From contig CM069449.1 of the NCBI GenBank assembly GCA_035610835.1, positions 41,399,098-41,463,097 on the forward strand: a DNA stretch of 64,000 nt, written 5' to 3'. The DNA comes from Ophiura sarsii (lineage: Eukaryota > Echinodermata > Ophiuroidea > Amphilepidida > Ophiuridae). This document shows positions 1-11,514 of this stretch, in pieces (positions within the stretch are counted from its first letter, which is position 1; each line of letters begins with the position of its first letter). The notes under the pieces are model-generated. The model saw nothing but the letters and a program-made list of their open reading frames with translations, was not told where the DNA came from and did no database searches. The position numbers and the translations under genes were made by a program.

Positions 1-560
1 CACGCGTTACGAAAAAAGACGCACTAAAAAAAATCCCAACTTTGTTTTGCTTGTGTATTTAAACTAACCTACCTGCAATCAATTGGTCACTACTGTGAGC
101 AAGTACCTACCCAAGGTTTATAATACTAGAATAATAACAAGAATTTAAGTTCTCACTTTTTTGTAAATTGCAAAATAGTCGGTAACATGTGTTACGGTAA
201 CACGCGTTACATTTTGTCCATCCATAATTTACTAGCTTTATATTATTTATTTAATTTCTAAATTAAAATTAAGTTTGACTTTGACAATGGAACTAACATA
301 TAAACCATAAATAGTGATAACTAACTCTAAAAAAATTAAGGTTTTAGCACGTTTTACTGAATATGAGTTCGGTAACACGCGTTACGACATTTTGATGGCT
401 TATAGTGGAGTGGTGGTTATGAATTTATCAAATTGTTTACTATTTTTAAATAGGGCCTAACTAGTAGGATTAAAATTATAAGTGGCATCAATTAAAATCA
501 AATCAACGACAATTAGGAAATATTTTCAAAAAAGTGTTGCTTCGGTAACACGTGTTACCG
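1..560. repeat. Spaced GTAACACGCGTTAC palindromes
   Basis: A near-palindrome GGTAACACGCGTTAC or a close variant occurs at the left edge (1-10, cut by the window), 181-195, 196-210, 371-385 and 544-559. The last copy, GGTAACACGTGTTACC, is a perfect 16-bp palindrome with a CACGTG core. Excluding the doublet at 181, spacing is about 200, 175 and 173 bp. Sequence after three copies shares a CATTTTG-like stretch, so this may be a decayed satellite of about 175 bp or a series of binding sites. No ORF overlaps. Confidence 0.6.
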
Positions 561-1035
561 TTTTGGAAGTAAGAAAAGTTTAAAAAAATCATAGTTAACA
601 ACGGTCAATGGTTGCAATATTTTTTTCCTGAACGTTTGCATAGGCTTTGCACAACATGAATGTAAAATTAAATCTTTTGGAGCATTTTTTAGTTTTTTTG
701 CTCCGTCACATTTTCATGGAATCGCCCATGTCTGTATGTGGATGACAGTAAAATACAGTAACAATAACAGCATAGGGCCTACATTAAATTTCTCTTACAG
801 CAGTTTAGCAGGATAGCCTTCCATTCCCATATCACTCGCAATTCGTCTAGGAATTAAGGAATTCATATTAACATTTATTATAACAATTTTGTTTTCTTCT
901 CTTTTCTGATTGTAGAAAAATCCGAAAATCCGTGGGAGCCAAGCCACTATGTAGAGCCTGTATGATGAGGAGAGCTCGTCTTCCAATAAAAACTAATTTC
1001 CAGAGGGCGTTCACTCCGTCCAGTCCATGGTCCAG
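561..1035. other. Unrecognised AT-rich stretch
   Basis: No gene, repeat copy or inverted repeat could be supported here. The small open frames have no recognisable domain. Confidence 0.5.
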
Positions 1036-1043
1036 TCCATAGA

Positions 1044-1317
1044 CAGACGACGGTGGATACGAACGGCCGTTAATTTTGAATTTCCGTTGGTTTCAATGTA
1101 ACAGTGAATTTTGATTATATGACCCAATAAAATTCATCACACGTTGGAACTAAATTATTTCATCCTAAAACCACTGAGGATGGCTAACCATCCCCATTGT
1201 CAGTATCATTTTTTGAATTTAAACCGTTGTTGTTCGTCCCATTCACTTGATCACGTAACCTCGTTCGCATATTTTTGCCTGAATATTCGTAAATACGCCC
1301 GTGTCCAGCGTCGTCTG
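1044..1317. mobile_element. hAT-type MITE, family A, copy 1
   Basis: Terminal inverted repeats begin CAGACGACGGTGGA and end CGTCGTCTG. A perfect 8-bp target-site duplication TCCATAGA flanks the element at 1036-1043 and 1318-1325. An 8-bp TSD and a CAG terminus are the established signature of the hAT superfamily. The body has no transposase ORF, so it is a non-autonomous 274-bp element. A GGATGGCTAACCATCC palindrome lies near the middle. The interior matches the copies ending at 24871 and 62556. Confidence 0.88.
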
Positions 1318-1318
1318 T

Positions 1319-1354
1319 CCATAGATATCTTATGCTCCGCTTAGATATCTATGG
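1319..1354. repeat. 12-bp inverted repeat beside MITE
   Basis: CCATAGATATCT (1319-1330) is repeated inverted at 1343-1354 around a 12-nt loop. It overlaps the right target duplication of the hAT MITE. Confidence 0.6.
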
Positions 1355-1844
1355 TCCAGTCAATCCTCAAACGATGACGGTCATGTTATTTCATTTCATT
1401 TTTAGTAGGCCTACATGTAGTCATCAACAACAACAAATGATTCTTATAAACCAGAGGTGGGCAACCTTTTTGAATGAAAGGGCCAGATATAAGGAGTGAA
1501 AAATTAATTGGGACGCACCTAACCAAATTGTGTAGCAATGGCCTGCTGTTCATTTCAAACGTTTGATTCTGAAGACTTTCAAGTATGCAATAGGTGTGTG
1601 TACCGCGCCGCATCTTCACAAAAACGTAATCTCAATATTATAGTTTATACTTATTTTTGGCATGATTGAGGTATATATATTTTGGCTCTAACAAGCCGTT
1701 ACTAAAGAATACTGCAATTTGGGGACACATATCCGCGCATAGCGCGCGAATTTTTTCATCTGTGTACTTTTGACCATTATAATTCCATGATTCCGCTTGT
1801 CAAATGAACCGAGAGTGCCAAATCTCAACCGACACGACGTCAAT

Positions 1845-1847
<3 letters not shown>
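1355..1847. other. Unrecognised stretch with TAGGCCTA word
   Basis: No supported gene. The palindromic 8-mer TAGGCCTA occurs at 1406-1413, one of six in the window. Confidence 0.4.
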
Positions 1848-1878
<31 letters not shown>

Positions 1879-2205
1879 GGGAGGTATTACTGCTTGCACC
1901 TAAAACTTTCTTGTTCCCCCTGTATTACTGCTTGCACCTAAAACTTTCTTGTCCCCCGCCTTCACCTCACCCCACCCCACCCCGTTCATTGTTATGAAGT
2001 TCAGAGAGCATAAATAATGTTATCTTTTATGTGATTTTATCAGAATTTGACCATGCATCATATTCTATTTTGATGGACGCATCTAAGAGGGCAGGATGTA
2101 TAATCTATAGTGTTGGGGTTTTCAAAAACTGTTTGGACGCCCCCCCCCCCCCCCCCCCCCTTGCAGAGTATCAACACTTCTTAAGTCCCCCCCCCCCCCC
2201 CCCCC
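1848..2205. repeat. Long G and C homopolymers
   Basis: A run of 30 G (1848-1877) is followed by runs of 21 C (2140-2160) and 19 C (2187-2205). A 25-base phrase, apart from the base after its GTATTACTGCTTGCACCT, is repeated at about 1885 and 1922. The poly-Gly and poly-Pro reading frames across these runs are artefacts. Confidence 0.9.
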
Positions 2206-2760
2206 TCCCACCAAAGTATGTATGAACACTCCCCTAAAGCTACCTAAAATCGATATTGTGCCACTTTTACAGAGAGAATGCTTATAAAACCGATACTAAC
2301 TCGTTCTTGCAATGGGCATCAATCCGTCTTGAAACATTTGGAAGGGACAAAAGGGGTATAGGCATTCGGTCTGATTTTTTTTAATATTTAGTTCTGTGGC
2401 TACACAGTCACTCATTCTTTTGTTAGGGTTTTAGGGGTCAAATTACCCCTAAAACCAAAAAGACTGCCGTCAGCCATCTTGAAAAACATAAATTATAATA
2501 AATCTGTAACAACAGATGGTAGAGGCGTTATTTTTCATTAATTCTAGTTTTACAAGTTGCAATGGAATGGTTAATAATAATCACTCGGGGAGCCGGGGAG
2601 TCATTACATCACTTTGATTTATTCAATGGTTATTCAGTGTAATTACAATATCACTTCGGGTCAATCAATAGTCACATGGTTTATTAAATGATCTCCAGCG
2701 GTTATTAAATGAATGATTGGGTCATTATAAATTACTTTGTGACAGTATTATACGGTATAC

Positions 2761-2931
2761 AAATATGGACTGTTCATGAGGGAAATGGGGTGAACTATTG
2801 CCCCAAGGTGATACCATAAGCCTACTATTTTCCGAAGGCTAAGGGAAAATAGTAGGCTTAGGTCTCCAGATCACCGAGGGACAATAGTTCACCCCATTTC
2901 ACGAACAAAAGAGCAGTACTAGTCCATATTT
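2761..2931. repeat. Long imperfect fold-back
   Basis: Matching inverted segments are nested. AAATATGGACT pairs with AGTCCATATTT, AATGGGGTGAACTATTG pairs with CAATAGTTCACCCCATT, and TAAGCCTACTATTTTCC pairs with GGAAAATAGTAGGCTTA. Folded, they make a hairpin of about 170 nt. It looks like a fold-back MITE without a visible target duplication. Confidence 0.65.
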
Positions 2932-2938
2932 GTTTTAT

Positions 2939-3178
2939 ATAACGCATGAAAATATTTTTGTGTGCGATTTTAATCAAATTAAAACATGAAAAAGATCTTA
3001 CAGGCGAGTCGATCCTCCATGGCATTATGGCAAATCATACGAGGGGCGCGGTCAATAGTACTTTTTGAAAGACAAAAAAAGACCGGGAAGTAACGTCAAG
3101 CATGAAATGGATCAAACTATTTTGTGTTATCTTTGTGTTATCCACCAATCAGATGGCTAGAATATTTTCATGCGTTAT
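2939..3178. repeat. Inverted-repeat element, 18-bp ends
   Basis: ATAACGCATGAAAATATT at 2939-2956 is repeated inverted and perfectly at 3161-3178. The interior is non-coding. This is probably a small MITE sitting in the degenerate repeat block. Confidence 0.6.
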
Positions 3179-3503
3179 AATACGCCCATCTTTATTAAAT
3201 GATTGTTTGTGTTCATTACAGTCACTATCAATTGAGGGCATTAAATGATCATCGGGGATTATTAAATGATCACTCGGAACATGATCGCTGGGATGTCATT
3301 ACACACCATTACTTGGGTCAATGATCCCCAACCATCATTAAATGACCGTATGGGTACGGGTCATTAGTGATTGTTTGTGGTCATTACAATATCACTTGGG
3401 GTCTATGAATAGTCGTAGTCATAACATGACCACGACCTTAGTAGTTATAAAATTACCACTTGGGTTATACTTGCAATGGGAGTCTAGTGGTGTTACCAGA
3501 GGG

Positions 3504-3506
<3 letters not shown>

Positions 3507-3534
<28 letters not shown>
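3507..3534. repeat. Poly-G run of 28
   Basis: This is an uninterrupted run of 28 G on the plus strand. Confidence 0.95.
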
Positions 3535-3539
<5 letters not shown>

Positions 3540-3806
3540 TTGCCCAGTGGACCAAATTTAAGGTAATTTTGATATTTAACGGCAACAATTTTTCGCGCGC
3601 TGCGCTCGTTTTCCACCACAAATCGAGACTGGATATGCCCCAGGTCAACAGTGTCTATTGGTGTTTCCATTAATTGCTTTCCATTTTAAATCCCAATTCA
3701 AGCAGTCAACCTAAAAGCAAAATATATGCTACCATTCAAACAGGTTTCTACTCCAGTTAGAGTATATGCACTCTGTATTTAGTAAGGACGATATATTTGA
3801 GAATTT

Positions 3807-4185
3807 TCAAGATGGCTGACTGTGGCCATATTAAGAGGTCGGAATCACCCCTAAATATCACAATGACTCCGCCATTGGATTTGTAATACCAGAATTGGTA
3901 AAAAATGCCACCTCATTCATTATTCCCGCTCATCTGTTGCAGAAATATATATTTAACATTTTATGATTTTCAAGATGGCCGACAGAAGCCATTTTGGATT
4001 TAGGAGTCATTTGACCCTAAAACTGTATTCTAACCATTACATTGAATTTGTTATGCCAGAATCAGTGGGAAATGACACCTTTGTCATCTTTCTAGCTCAC
4101 CTCGTGCCAAAGATATAACATTTCATGTTTTTCAAGATGGCCGTCAGGAGCCATCTTGGATTTAGGAGTCATCTGTCATACCATA
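3807..4185. repeat. Tandem repeat of about 160 bp
   Basis: The phrase TTTTCAAGATGGCCGAC with a following GCCAT..TTGGATTTAGGAGTCA occurs at about 3807, 3967 and 4131. This gives roughly 2.3 copies of a ~160-bp unit. A related inverted piece lies at about 2430-2490. Confidence 0.6.
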
Positions 4186-5037
4186 CAACTCTACAATTAC
4201 AATTAATGAGGTTACGGGGATGTGCCGCCAAATAGGGTCCCCTTTTACACCAACTGGTAAATTTAAAGCCCCATTTTTCAAAGCCATTTTTGGTAAATGT
4301 ATGGGTCTAAATTTGTAAATGTAAATGGGTCAGTTTTTCATTTTGCTGGTGGCACATCCCTACCAAAAAATATCTGAGTACCCCCCCCCCCCGGATTTGT
4401 TATGCAATTAACAATCGGTGACTTACGAAATATGAAATTACCCATCAAGCCATTCGCATGCACTATATATTAGCACCATGTTATGGCATGCAATTATCAA
4501 TAATTCACTTAAGATTTATGAGATTACGGCTCATGCAATACTCATAATATATTGTAGTTACATTTTTGACCAGTCATACGATTGACAAGTAATCTTTTAC
4601 GAATCAAAAATTAGGCATGTAATTACTCATCATGCACTTGTATTTCGACCATCATGCAATCACTGAGCAGTATATTTCACCTATCATGCCATAACTAGTC
4701 AATCACTTACGAATTACTAGATTATGCCTCTTGCATTATTCATCATGCACAGTAGTTTTATTTGACCCATCATGCAACTACCAATCATTCCCTTTCGAAT
4801 AATAAGATTACGGCTCATGCAATTACTCAACATGGACCGAGTAAAATATTAACACATCATGCCATTATGAAATTACCCAACATCATGTAATTATTCATCA
4901 TGCATTAAGTAGTTTAATAGCACATACACAGCCAATCCAGAATTCCACAAATTTCACTTATTGTACAGCTTCAGAATGCTGTAAATTTGACATCGTAAAT
5001 AACCTGATTAATTACAGCACTGTAATTATTACCCAAC

Positions 5038-5056
5038 TTGGTGTGTGTGTGTGTGC
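5038..5056. repeat. GT microsatellite
   Basis: A short GT dinucleotide run lies inside a 300-bp segment unlike the flanking satellite. Confidence 0.8.
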
Positions 5057-5193
5057 GTAATAGTAGATGATTGTCTAAGTCTGGGTGAGTGACAGGTGTC
5101 CTACTGTGAAAGTGGTGTGTATGGGGTGAGTAGGGTAGAGCTCTGCCATAAATCATCACTAAAATGGTCACTGTCGATGAGTGCTATTAATTC

Positions 5194-5232
5194 CTTATAG
5201 CACTCGGCAGCTACGCTGCCTTGTGCTATAAG
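5194..5232. repeat. Nested hairpin, GTGCTATAAG stem
   Basis: CTTATAGCAC (5194-5203) pairs with GTGCTATAAG (5223-5232). Inside it GGCAGC pairs with GCTGCC around a TAC loop. It could fold as RNA or DNA; no function is known. Confidence 0.65.
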
Positions 5233-5808
5233 TCATACATAATGTATATTGACCCATCATGCAACTACCAATCATTCACTTACGAACAATAATATTACGG
5301 CTCAAGCAATTACTCAACATGCACTGAGAAAATTGACCCATCATGCCATTATAAAATTACCCCTCATGCTATTATGAAATTACCCATCATGCAATTAATT
5401 CATCATGCATTGAGTAGTTATATATTGACCCATCATGCAACTACCAATCATTCACTTACGAATAATAAGATTACGGCTCATGCAATTACTCAACGTGGAC
5501 CGAGTAAAATATTAACACATCATGCCATTATGAAATTACCCATCATGCAATTATTCATCATGCGTTTAGTAGTTATATATTGATTGACACATCATGCAAA
5601 TACCAACCATTCACTTATAAATACGAATATAATAAGATTACGACTCATGCAATTACTCAACATGCACTGAGTAAATTGACCGATCATGCCATTACGAAAT
5701 TACCCATCATGCAATTATTCATAATTTATGTACATTTTGCCTCATCATGCACCTTCCAAGTAATCTTTTACCAATTATGAGATTACCCATCATGCACTTA
5801 TAAGTTAT

Positions 5809-6242
5809 TAGACGACGGGGAAAAAACCTTGTTCTACAAGCCCGACCGTCCCAGTTTTTCTTCTTCGAATTGTCAACACAAAAAATTACACTTTTTTGAC
5901 ATATGTTTTGAAAATGTTCGACAATTTATGGCAATTTTTGGGAAAATTCGTTTTTTATTTCTTTTTAAATTTAGATTTTGTATATTGTGTGTGGAGAATC
6001 ACCAAAATGTTCATGAATATTTTGAAAAGAAAAAATTTGCCGCCAAAAAAAGTGATTTTGGGCAAAAATGTAAAAAAACCCTATTTTTAGTGAAATTTGA
6101 TGCTAAAATGGATTCTCTGACTCATTTAATTAAAAGAAATGTATACTTTTATGTACATCACATTTATAGTTTCACCCCGCCTGACCCATCGACTTTACCT
6201 GAGAGGTCCGTTAAACCGTAGAACAGGGTTTTTTTCGTCGCC
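5809..6242. mobile_element. GGCGAC-ended inverted-repeat element
   Basis: The left end TAGACGACGGGGAAAAAACC and the reverse complement of the right end TAGGCGACGAAAAAAACC align, and both continue into TTGTTCTAC or CTGTTCTAC. TA is present at both borders. The AT-rich body has no supported protein; its open frames overlap in different frames. It splits the ATGCAA satellite. Single ends of the same family occur at 8109, 27752, 33568, 35120 and 46470. Confidence 0.7.
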
Positions 6243-6274
6243 TATAGTTAGTTAGTATATTATTTTGTCCCCGG

Positions 6275-6935
6275 ATTTTGTTCCATCATGCAATTACCAA
6301 TCGTTCACTTACGAATTATGATATTATTACGCCTCAAACAAGTACCCATCATGCATTGAGTAGTTATATCTTGCCCTCTCATGCAATTACCAATCGTTCA
6401 CTTACGAATTATGATATCACGCCTCATACAAGTACCCATCATGCATTGAGTAGTTATATTTTACCCTCTCATACAATTAACTATCGTTCACTTACGAATC
6501 ATGAGAGTAACATCATGCAATTACTCACATTATTTATACGCAGTTATATATTTTGATTCATCATGCAATTACTAATCCCCATGCACTGAACAATTCAAAT
6601 TACAATATTATTGGTGTGATTCAAACAGTTGTGTCAGATGGATGGAGGGTGGGGGTGGAGGAACTACCATAAAAGGCTTCCTTCCTTCCAAAAAAAAGGA
6701 TAACTTCACTCGGTTATAATGATCATAAATTCATCGGTTTTGATCATATTTTACGTATAAGTTTTATAGTCTCCTTCCTTAACAATCAGGTCCCCTGACC
6801 CTCTGACCCATATTAGCACGCAACTGAAAACCATGTAATCACAATACCAATCATGCAACGTCAATCGTAAATATAAATCATGCAATTACAATAATTATCA
6901 TCATATTAACAAACATGCAATTTAATAACACAGCA
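6275..6935. repeat. ATGCAA-rich satellite block, right part
   Basis: This continues the 4405-5800 repeat. Two to three units of about 100 bp carry CATGCAATTACCAATCGTTC, CTTACGAATTATGATAT and AGTACCCATCATGCATTGAG. It becomes more diffuse after about 6560. Confidence 0.7.
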
Positions 6936-6971
6936 TGCACCACCCACTTGTAGTGACGGTGACATTCCGTT

Positions 6972-7359
6972 GAGTGATCGATCCTTATTGGTCGGGTGTG
7001 GGTTGAGAGGGGGGGGGGGGGAGGTGGCGCTCACATTATTAAGATCGGTAATTGGGTTGTGATAATGCAAGTTTGAAACATCCCATTTGGCGATTTGAGA
7101 TCAATGTCTAAGAATTTTCTACAGAGGGGGGCAAATGTGACGGGTGTTTCATGGTTTTTTCTCGTGATTTTCGCCAAACGGGACCACATGCTCATGGATT
7201 TTCCAGCATACTTCAGGGGGAAATATGCCTTTAATTAATCAACGCAAATAATTGCATCGAGTATACATTTACCAACCCAAATGCCTCGTGTTATTGGTCC
7301 CCCCGCCCCTCTTTAAACACACCCAACCAAATAAGGTGATTAAATAGATCGATCACTCA
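6972..7359. mobile_element. GAGTGATCGATC-ended MITE
   Basis: GAGTGATCGATC (6972-6983) is inverted at 7348-7359. The homology extends through CTTATTGGTCGGGTGTGGGT-like sequence after an 11-bp insertion in the right arm. The body contains a G13 run (7009-7021) and no ORF. Confidence 0.65.
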
Positions 7360-7808
7360 CGGGATGGCTGGTCCAACTCTTTCACAAGCATTCACGTTGG
7401 ACTTACCTAGTGTTGTCCGTGCTGTGTGCGGAAAGAGATTAAAACAATATACCAATTCATATACAATTCTGTCGACTGATAATTTGATAAAACACATTGA
7501 CTATGAACAAATAGTTTACAAAATAAAACGAACACAATTAACAGCTACATGTACATTTCCTTATATTTATATTCTTTGCTCAGAGAAGTTAATTGCATTT
7601 TGAATACCTCACTAAAAAAACAGAATCGGGAGGGGGAGGGGGTGCAAGAATAAAATGTGGGGCAAAATGTTGGCTTTTAATGTTAACATTGGCAAAAATT
7701 AGGAGCGTGATTTGTACTGAATTATACATTTTACTCAACATTATCGATTGTTTGGGGACCCAAAAATGGGGTAGAATTTGAGCTGACTGGGGGAAGAAGG
7801 AGGGGAGT

Positions 7809-7828
7809 GGGGGGGGGGGGGGGGGGGG
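7809..7828. repeat. Poly-G run of 20
   Basis: This is an uninterrupted G20 run in a G-rich segment. Confidence 0.95.
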
Positions 7829-7879
7829 TCGTGGATACCCCCATGGTTCAATTGCCTCAATAATCTAAAGAATGAAAGA

Positions 7880-8105
7880 ACTCACTTTGTCATGTTTTCT
7901 CATCAGACCAAAAAGGTTCCCAAATGTGATACAGAACCAGTTTTGGGTTTTATGAAGAACCTTGTTCAATGTGCCAGAACCCTTTTTGGTAGGTTCAAGA
8001 AGAAAAAAAACTTCAAAAGGGTTCATTAAAACCTGAAGAACCAAATTGGGTCCTTCACATGACAAAAAAGGCTTCGGTTCTTTAGACAACATTTTAAAGG
8101 TAAAT
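7880..8105. repeat. GAACC/GGTTC-rich repeat
   Basis: GAACC and GGTTC words recur about every 20-30 bp in both orientations, for example GAAGAACC, CAGAACC, GGTTCATT and GGTTCTTT. It resembles a degenerate internal-repeat transposon, but clear ends were not found. Confidence 0.4.
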
Positions 8106-8108
8106 CCA

Positions 8109-8143
8109 TGAAAAAACCGAACCATGTTCTACGTGCCCGACCT
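8109..8143. mobile_element. Fragment of GGCGAC-ended family
   Basis: GAAAAAACCGAACCATGTTC followed by TACGTGCCCGACC matches the terminal segment of the element at 5809-6242. Only one end is present. Confidence 0.5.
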
Positions 8144-8584
8144 ATAGATCCACTTAAAAAAACACCCATTAGAATCAACAGTATTTGAATTGAATAAACG
8201 CCTAGTCATGTCTCGGATTCAAAAAGATCAACGTTAACACCGTCCTCGTTTAGCACAAACACCCAAAACCATTCCGAATGATCTGTATAGGTCTATTTTA
8301 AATAACGATAACGACATGACTTTGAGTGAACGAATACTCCAAATAATCAAAGAAGGTCATGCACTACTGTTTCTCTGTAGCACTAATCAAACAACTTTTT
8401 AAATGAGCCAATTGATTGGTTGAATTATGGGGTATTTTCATACATATATACAAATATTTAATAATTGAAACGTATATATAACCATGCAGATAAGACTAGA
8501 ATAATATGAACAACGTAACGGGCAAGAACTTGGTCTAGATTTCTCAGATCATCAAACTAACTTGTTTCTAAAGTTGCAGGTGTT

Positions 8585-8833
8585 TTAACACTTTCCACGC
8601 GGCAGGCAGCTGCAGACGACATTCCAAAATGTCACAAAATGTTTCAAAAATGTCAAAAAAAAATTAAATTTCATAACCATATTTGGAATCACCATGTGAA
8701 ATGCATTGAAAAAGTACAAACATGCCTAGTATTGGTTCAGTAATCTTTGAGATAGACTTTGAAAATTGCGAAAGGTTTCTGAAAAATTTGTTATGTCATA
8801 TGGTAAAACTAATAGCCGCGTGGAAAGTTTTAA
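8585..8833. mobile_element. TTAA-flanked MITE, family P, copy 1
   Basis: The ends are TTAACACTTTCCACGCGGCA and GCCGCGTGGAAAGTTTTAA, about 16-17-bp terminal inverted repeats with TTAA at both borders. TTAA target duplications are known for piggyBac-type transposons. The 250-bp body is non-coding and is shared with seven other copies. Confidence 0.82.
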
Positions 8834-10349
8834 ATTTCAGTTAAAGACAATGCAACACGAACCCGTAACTAGAAACAGCCTTTTCTGAAAGAGCACTCCT
8901 AATTTCCTAAGTTGACCATTTGGCCACGGTTTTGCACGTACCAAAGAATCTATACAGGTAAAAACTAACGCAAATTGAAGAGGCATTAACGCGAAATACT
9001 TGATTTCAAAGAACTTTTTATCATGAAGGTTTCAAAGGAGGAAATGAAAAAGATCTATAGTATAATAGGCCTATGTCATATAATTCCCTTTTCATTTTAT
9101 ATTTAAATCGTAAAGGCAATATTTGCACTTCCTTCAAAAGTTTTAAAGGTCTATTCAAAGTTGAATTCAACGTAATAAGCTAAATCAAAATGGCCGACAT
9201 GACAATTGCTTCAACAATGCTATGTAATTGTTTATGTATCATATATTTCAGATGTTACGTATCATATATTGTTTTTCATATATTAAACTAATTACATTTG
9301 GTGCTTAATTCAATTTCTATATTATGTACATACCTGTGATACAAAATATCAGCACAACGCACCAGAATCTCAACAGTCTGTCCATGGTTGCGGCCTTTAT
9401 TAAATCCAATAATCCAACACTAAATGTTCCACTTCTCGGTCAGTCAAACCCGAGCTATCAGGCCCTTATTGTAAACCACCACCGGGGCAAACCCGAAGTT
9501 AGGTGGAGCCGTAACAACTATTCACAACTTGAATATTTGGTGAAAACTTCAAAAGCTGATAAAATAAAATCCCATCGTGGTTGTAGAGTAAAAAACGGAA
9601 CGGATACGGTATTTGTGTGTCGACGAACCCAGTAGATTTAGTTGTATTTTAGCTGTTTTTTATCAAATCATAATTCCACGGCTAACATGGCCTCAGTATT
9701 AGACCGCACCTAGTGGGTAGATATCTCACTTTTCTATACCTTATTATTTTTCCCGATTGAACCGAAAAAAGTTTTGCACTTTTGGAATGGGGGTTGCGGT
9801 ACTTATTTGACCAAATAAAATACACATTTATATCAAAAATTATTGAAGATATGTGTTGACTTAGTCGACCGCATATCTTGATCAACGGTATATAATTCAT
9901 AACAAAACTAGAAAAAGCTCATAATCGTAGGTAATTTTAACAAAATTCGGTTAATATTTATACACTATTCATCTACCTTACCTCTAAAATAATGGTCTAG
10001 TCTGGTATATATGAGAAAAAAGACAGTAAAATGTCAGGGCGTGCCGCACTTGCCTTAGCAAAGGTATATCTACAGGTAGGCATTGTCTGTGTGCAGTCAA
10101 GTTCATGGAGCATAGGACTATTTATTGTTGCGAAAAGTCAATCTTTTTCGAGGTTAGGTTGAGTGTGAATATGATTTTTATATATTCAGTTGTATTGTGT
10201 ACATGCACTGTATACGGTATAGAGGCCTGAAACTGTACGTATTATTGATCATTGTTTGTTTATGTTTTATTTTTAAACTTTTTAGCATTTCTAGAAACAC
10301 TATTATTGACATACGGTAGTCAATTAAAGGAACATGGTCAAACAACTAC
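8834..10349. other. Unrecognised stretch with one 103-codon ORF
   Basis: The longest frame (9324-9635, plus, 103 codons) has no recognised motif, no clear splice sites and no duplicate in the window. TAGGCCTA occurs at 9066-9073. I see no supportable gene. Confidence 0.4.
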
Positions 10350-10589
10350 CTAACACTTTCCATGTGGCAGTCGTCTGCAAACGACAGTTCCAAAATGTCA
10401 ACAACAAAAATCATCAAAATTTCCAAGTTATTGAATTTCATCACCATATTTGGAATCACCATATTGAGAAACGCATTAAAATAATTACAAACATTCCCAG
10501 TATTCGTTCAGTAATTCTTGAGATATCTTGTTTAAAGCTGGGAAAGGTTTCTGAATAATCCGTTTTGAATATATGGTGGGAAGTGTTAA
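10350..10589. mobile_element. Family P MITE, copy 2
   Basis: The left end TAACACTTTCCATGTGGCAG and right end GGGAAGTGTTAA are diverged family P ends. The core matches the 8585 copy, including CATATTTGGAATCACCAT and GTTCAGTAATTCTTGAGATA. Confidence 0.75.
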
Positions 10590-10599
10590 GCATGAAAAT

Positions 10600-10955
10600 G
10601 TGGATGTTCCGATCACTTAAGGTTTTTTTGCCCACCAACATATTTTGATATCAGAAGAAACCCCATATTGTTTTCATTATTTCTCTAAATATTTGGCGCA
10701 AGATATGTTCCTTTTTTTTTTTAGACTTTATAGACCAAAATGCAGTGATTTACTGCCCAAAGTGGTTAACCACCCGACCAGTTTGTGTACTACTCAATGG
10801 GCAAATTTGAATGTCATGTCACCTTGTGCTTCTAAAATAAGAACCATTGGAGTTATGCAACTCAAACTTTGGAATACGACTATTTTAAGGAGTGACCTTC
10901 ATGTAGAATAGAAAACATCAAGTTTTGAACATCGGGTCAGCAATCCAGCAAACAC
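10600..10955. repeat. 350-bp interspersed repeat, copy 1
   Basis: This is similar over its length to 43018-43360. Shared phrases include TATTTTGATATCAGA, GTGGTTAACCACCCG, TTGTGTACTACTCAATGGGC and GAAAACATCAAGTT. It sits directly between two family P MITEs. GGTTAACC is a palindrome inside it. The class is unknown. Confidence 0.7.
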
Positions 10956-10971
10956 CCAGCTTTAACACTTT

Positions 10972-11214
10972 CCACGCGGCAGGCGTCTGCAGACGACAAT
11001 CCAAAATTTCACAAAATGTTTCAAAGATGTCAACATTCTTGAGTTTCATTACCATACAATTATTTGGAATCACCATGAGAATGAGAAATACATTGCAATA
11101 AGTACAAACATGCCTAGTATTGGTTCAGTATACTTGAGATAGGCCTTGAAAGTTGGGAACGGTTTCTGAAAAATCTGTTATGTAATGTTAAAACTAAACG
11201 GCACGTGAAAATCT
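10972..11214. mobile_element. Family P MITE, copy 3
   Basis: The left end TTAACACTTTCCACGCGGCA is intact. The right end is degenerate (CGGCACGTGAAAATCT). The core matches the other copies. Confidence 0.78.
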
Positions 11215-11514
11215 AGTAATCAGAATTCATAATAGTCTTTTGATTTTGAAATAAAAGTTGCATAATATTAAAAGATGTGGTACTTTGAACATTTTCATTA
11301 TTTTGTTTACATTTTATTCATCATTGCTTTATTCAGTACGAGTATTTCATTTGATATATCTTTCAATTGCTAAATTTATTGAACAATATAAGCCAGTAAG
11401 TATAAAGATGGATTGAAGTCATAAGTTCACATTTTGATTCAATAAAGATATTTGATTGAGTATTATTATAGAAAGTACGTGTCCTTATCTGGTAAGAATC
11501 TGATACATACGATA

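Larger units (their letters stand above)
2575..3420. repeat. Degenerate ATTAAATGATCA repeats
   Basis: Phrases such as ATTAAATGATCACTCGG, GGTCATTACAATATCACTTG and close variants recur at 2575-2740 and 3185-3420. This is a decayed tandem repeat of irregular period. The two blocks are separated by the fold-back segments at 2761-3178. Confidence 0.5.
4405..5800. repeat. ATGCAA-rich satellite block, left part
   Basis: Diverged tandem copies carry phrases CCATCATGCAACTACCAATC, CTTACGAATAATAAGATTAC and ATTCATCATGCATTGAGTAG. Unit spacing between equivalent points is about 170 bp (for example about 5257 and 5428), then about 160 bp. Each unit contains shorter ATCATGCAATTA subrepeats. No coding potential is supported. 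Confidence 0.75.

Noticed and set aside
1797..3670. Glycine- or proline-rich small proteins
   Set aside because: The Gly and Pro stretches are translations of long G or C homopolymers, with no conserved sequence beside them.
4405..6935. CRISPR-like array
   Set aside because: Repeats are diverged, of variable length and without constant spacers. The surrounding DNA is eukaryotic.
9324..9635. 103-codon plus-strand ORF as a host gene
   Set aside because: No recognisable domain, no splice-site context and no second copy; ORFs of this length occur by chance in a window this size.
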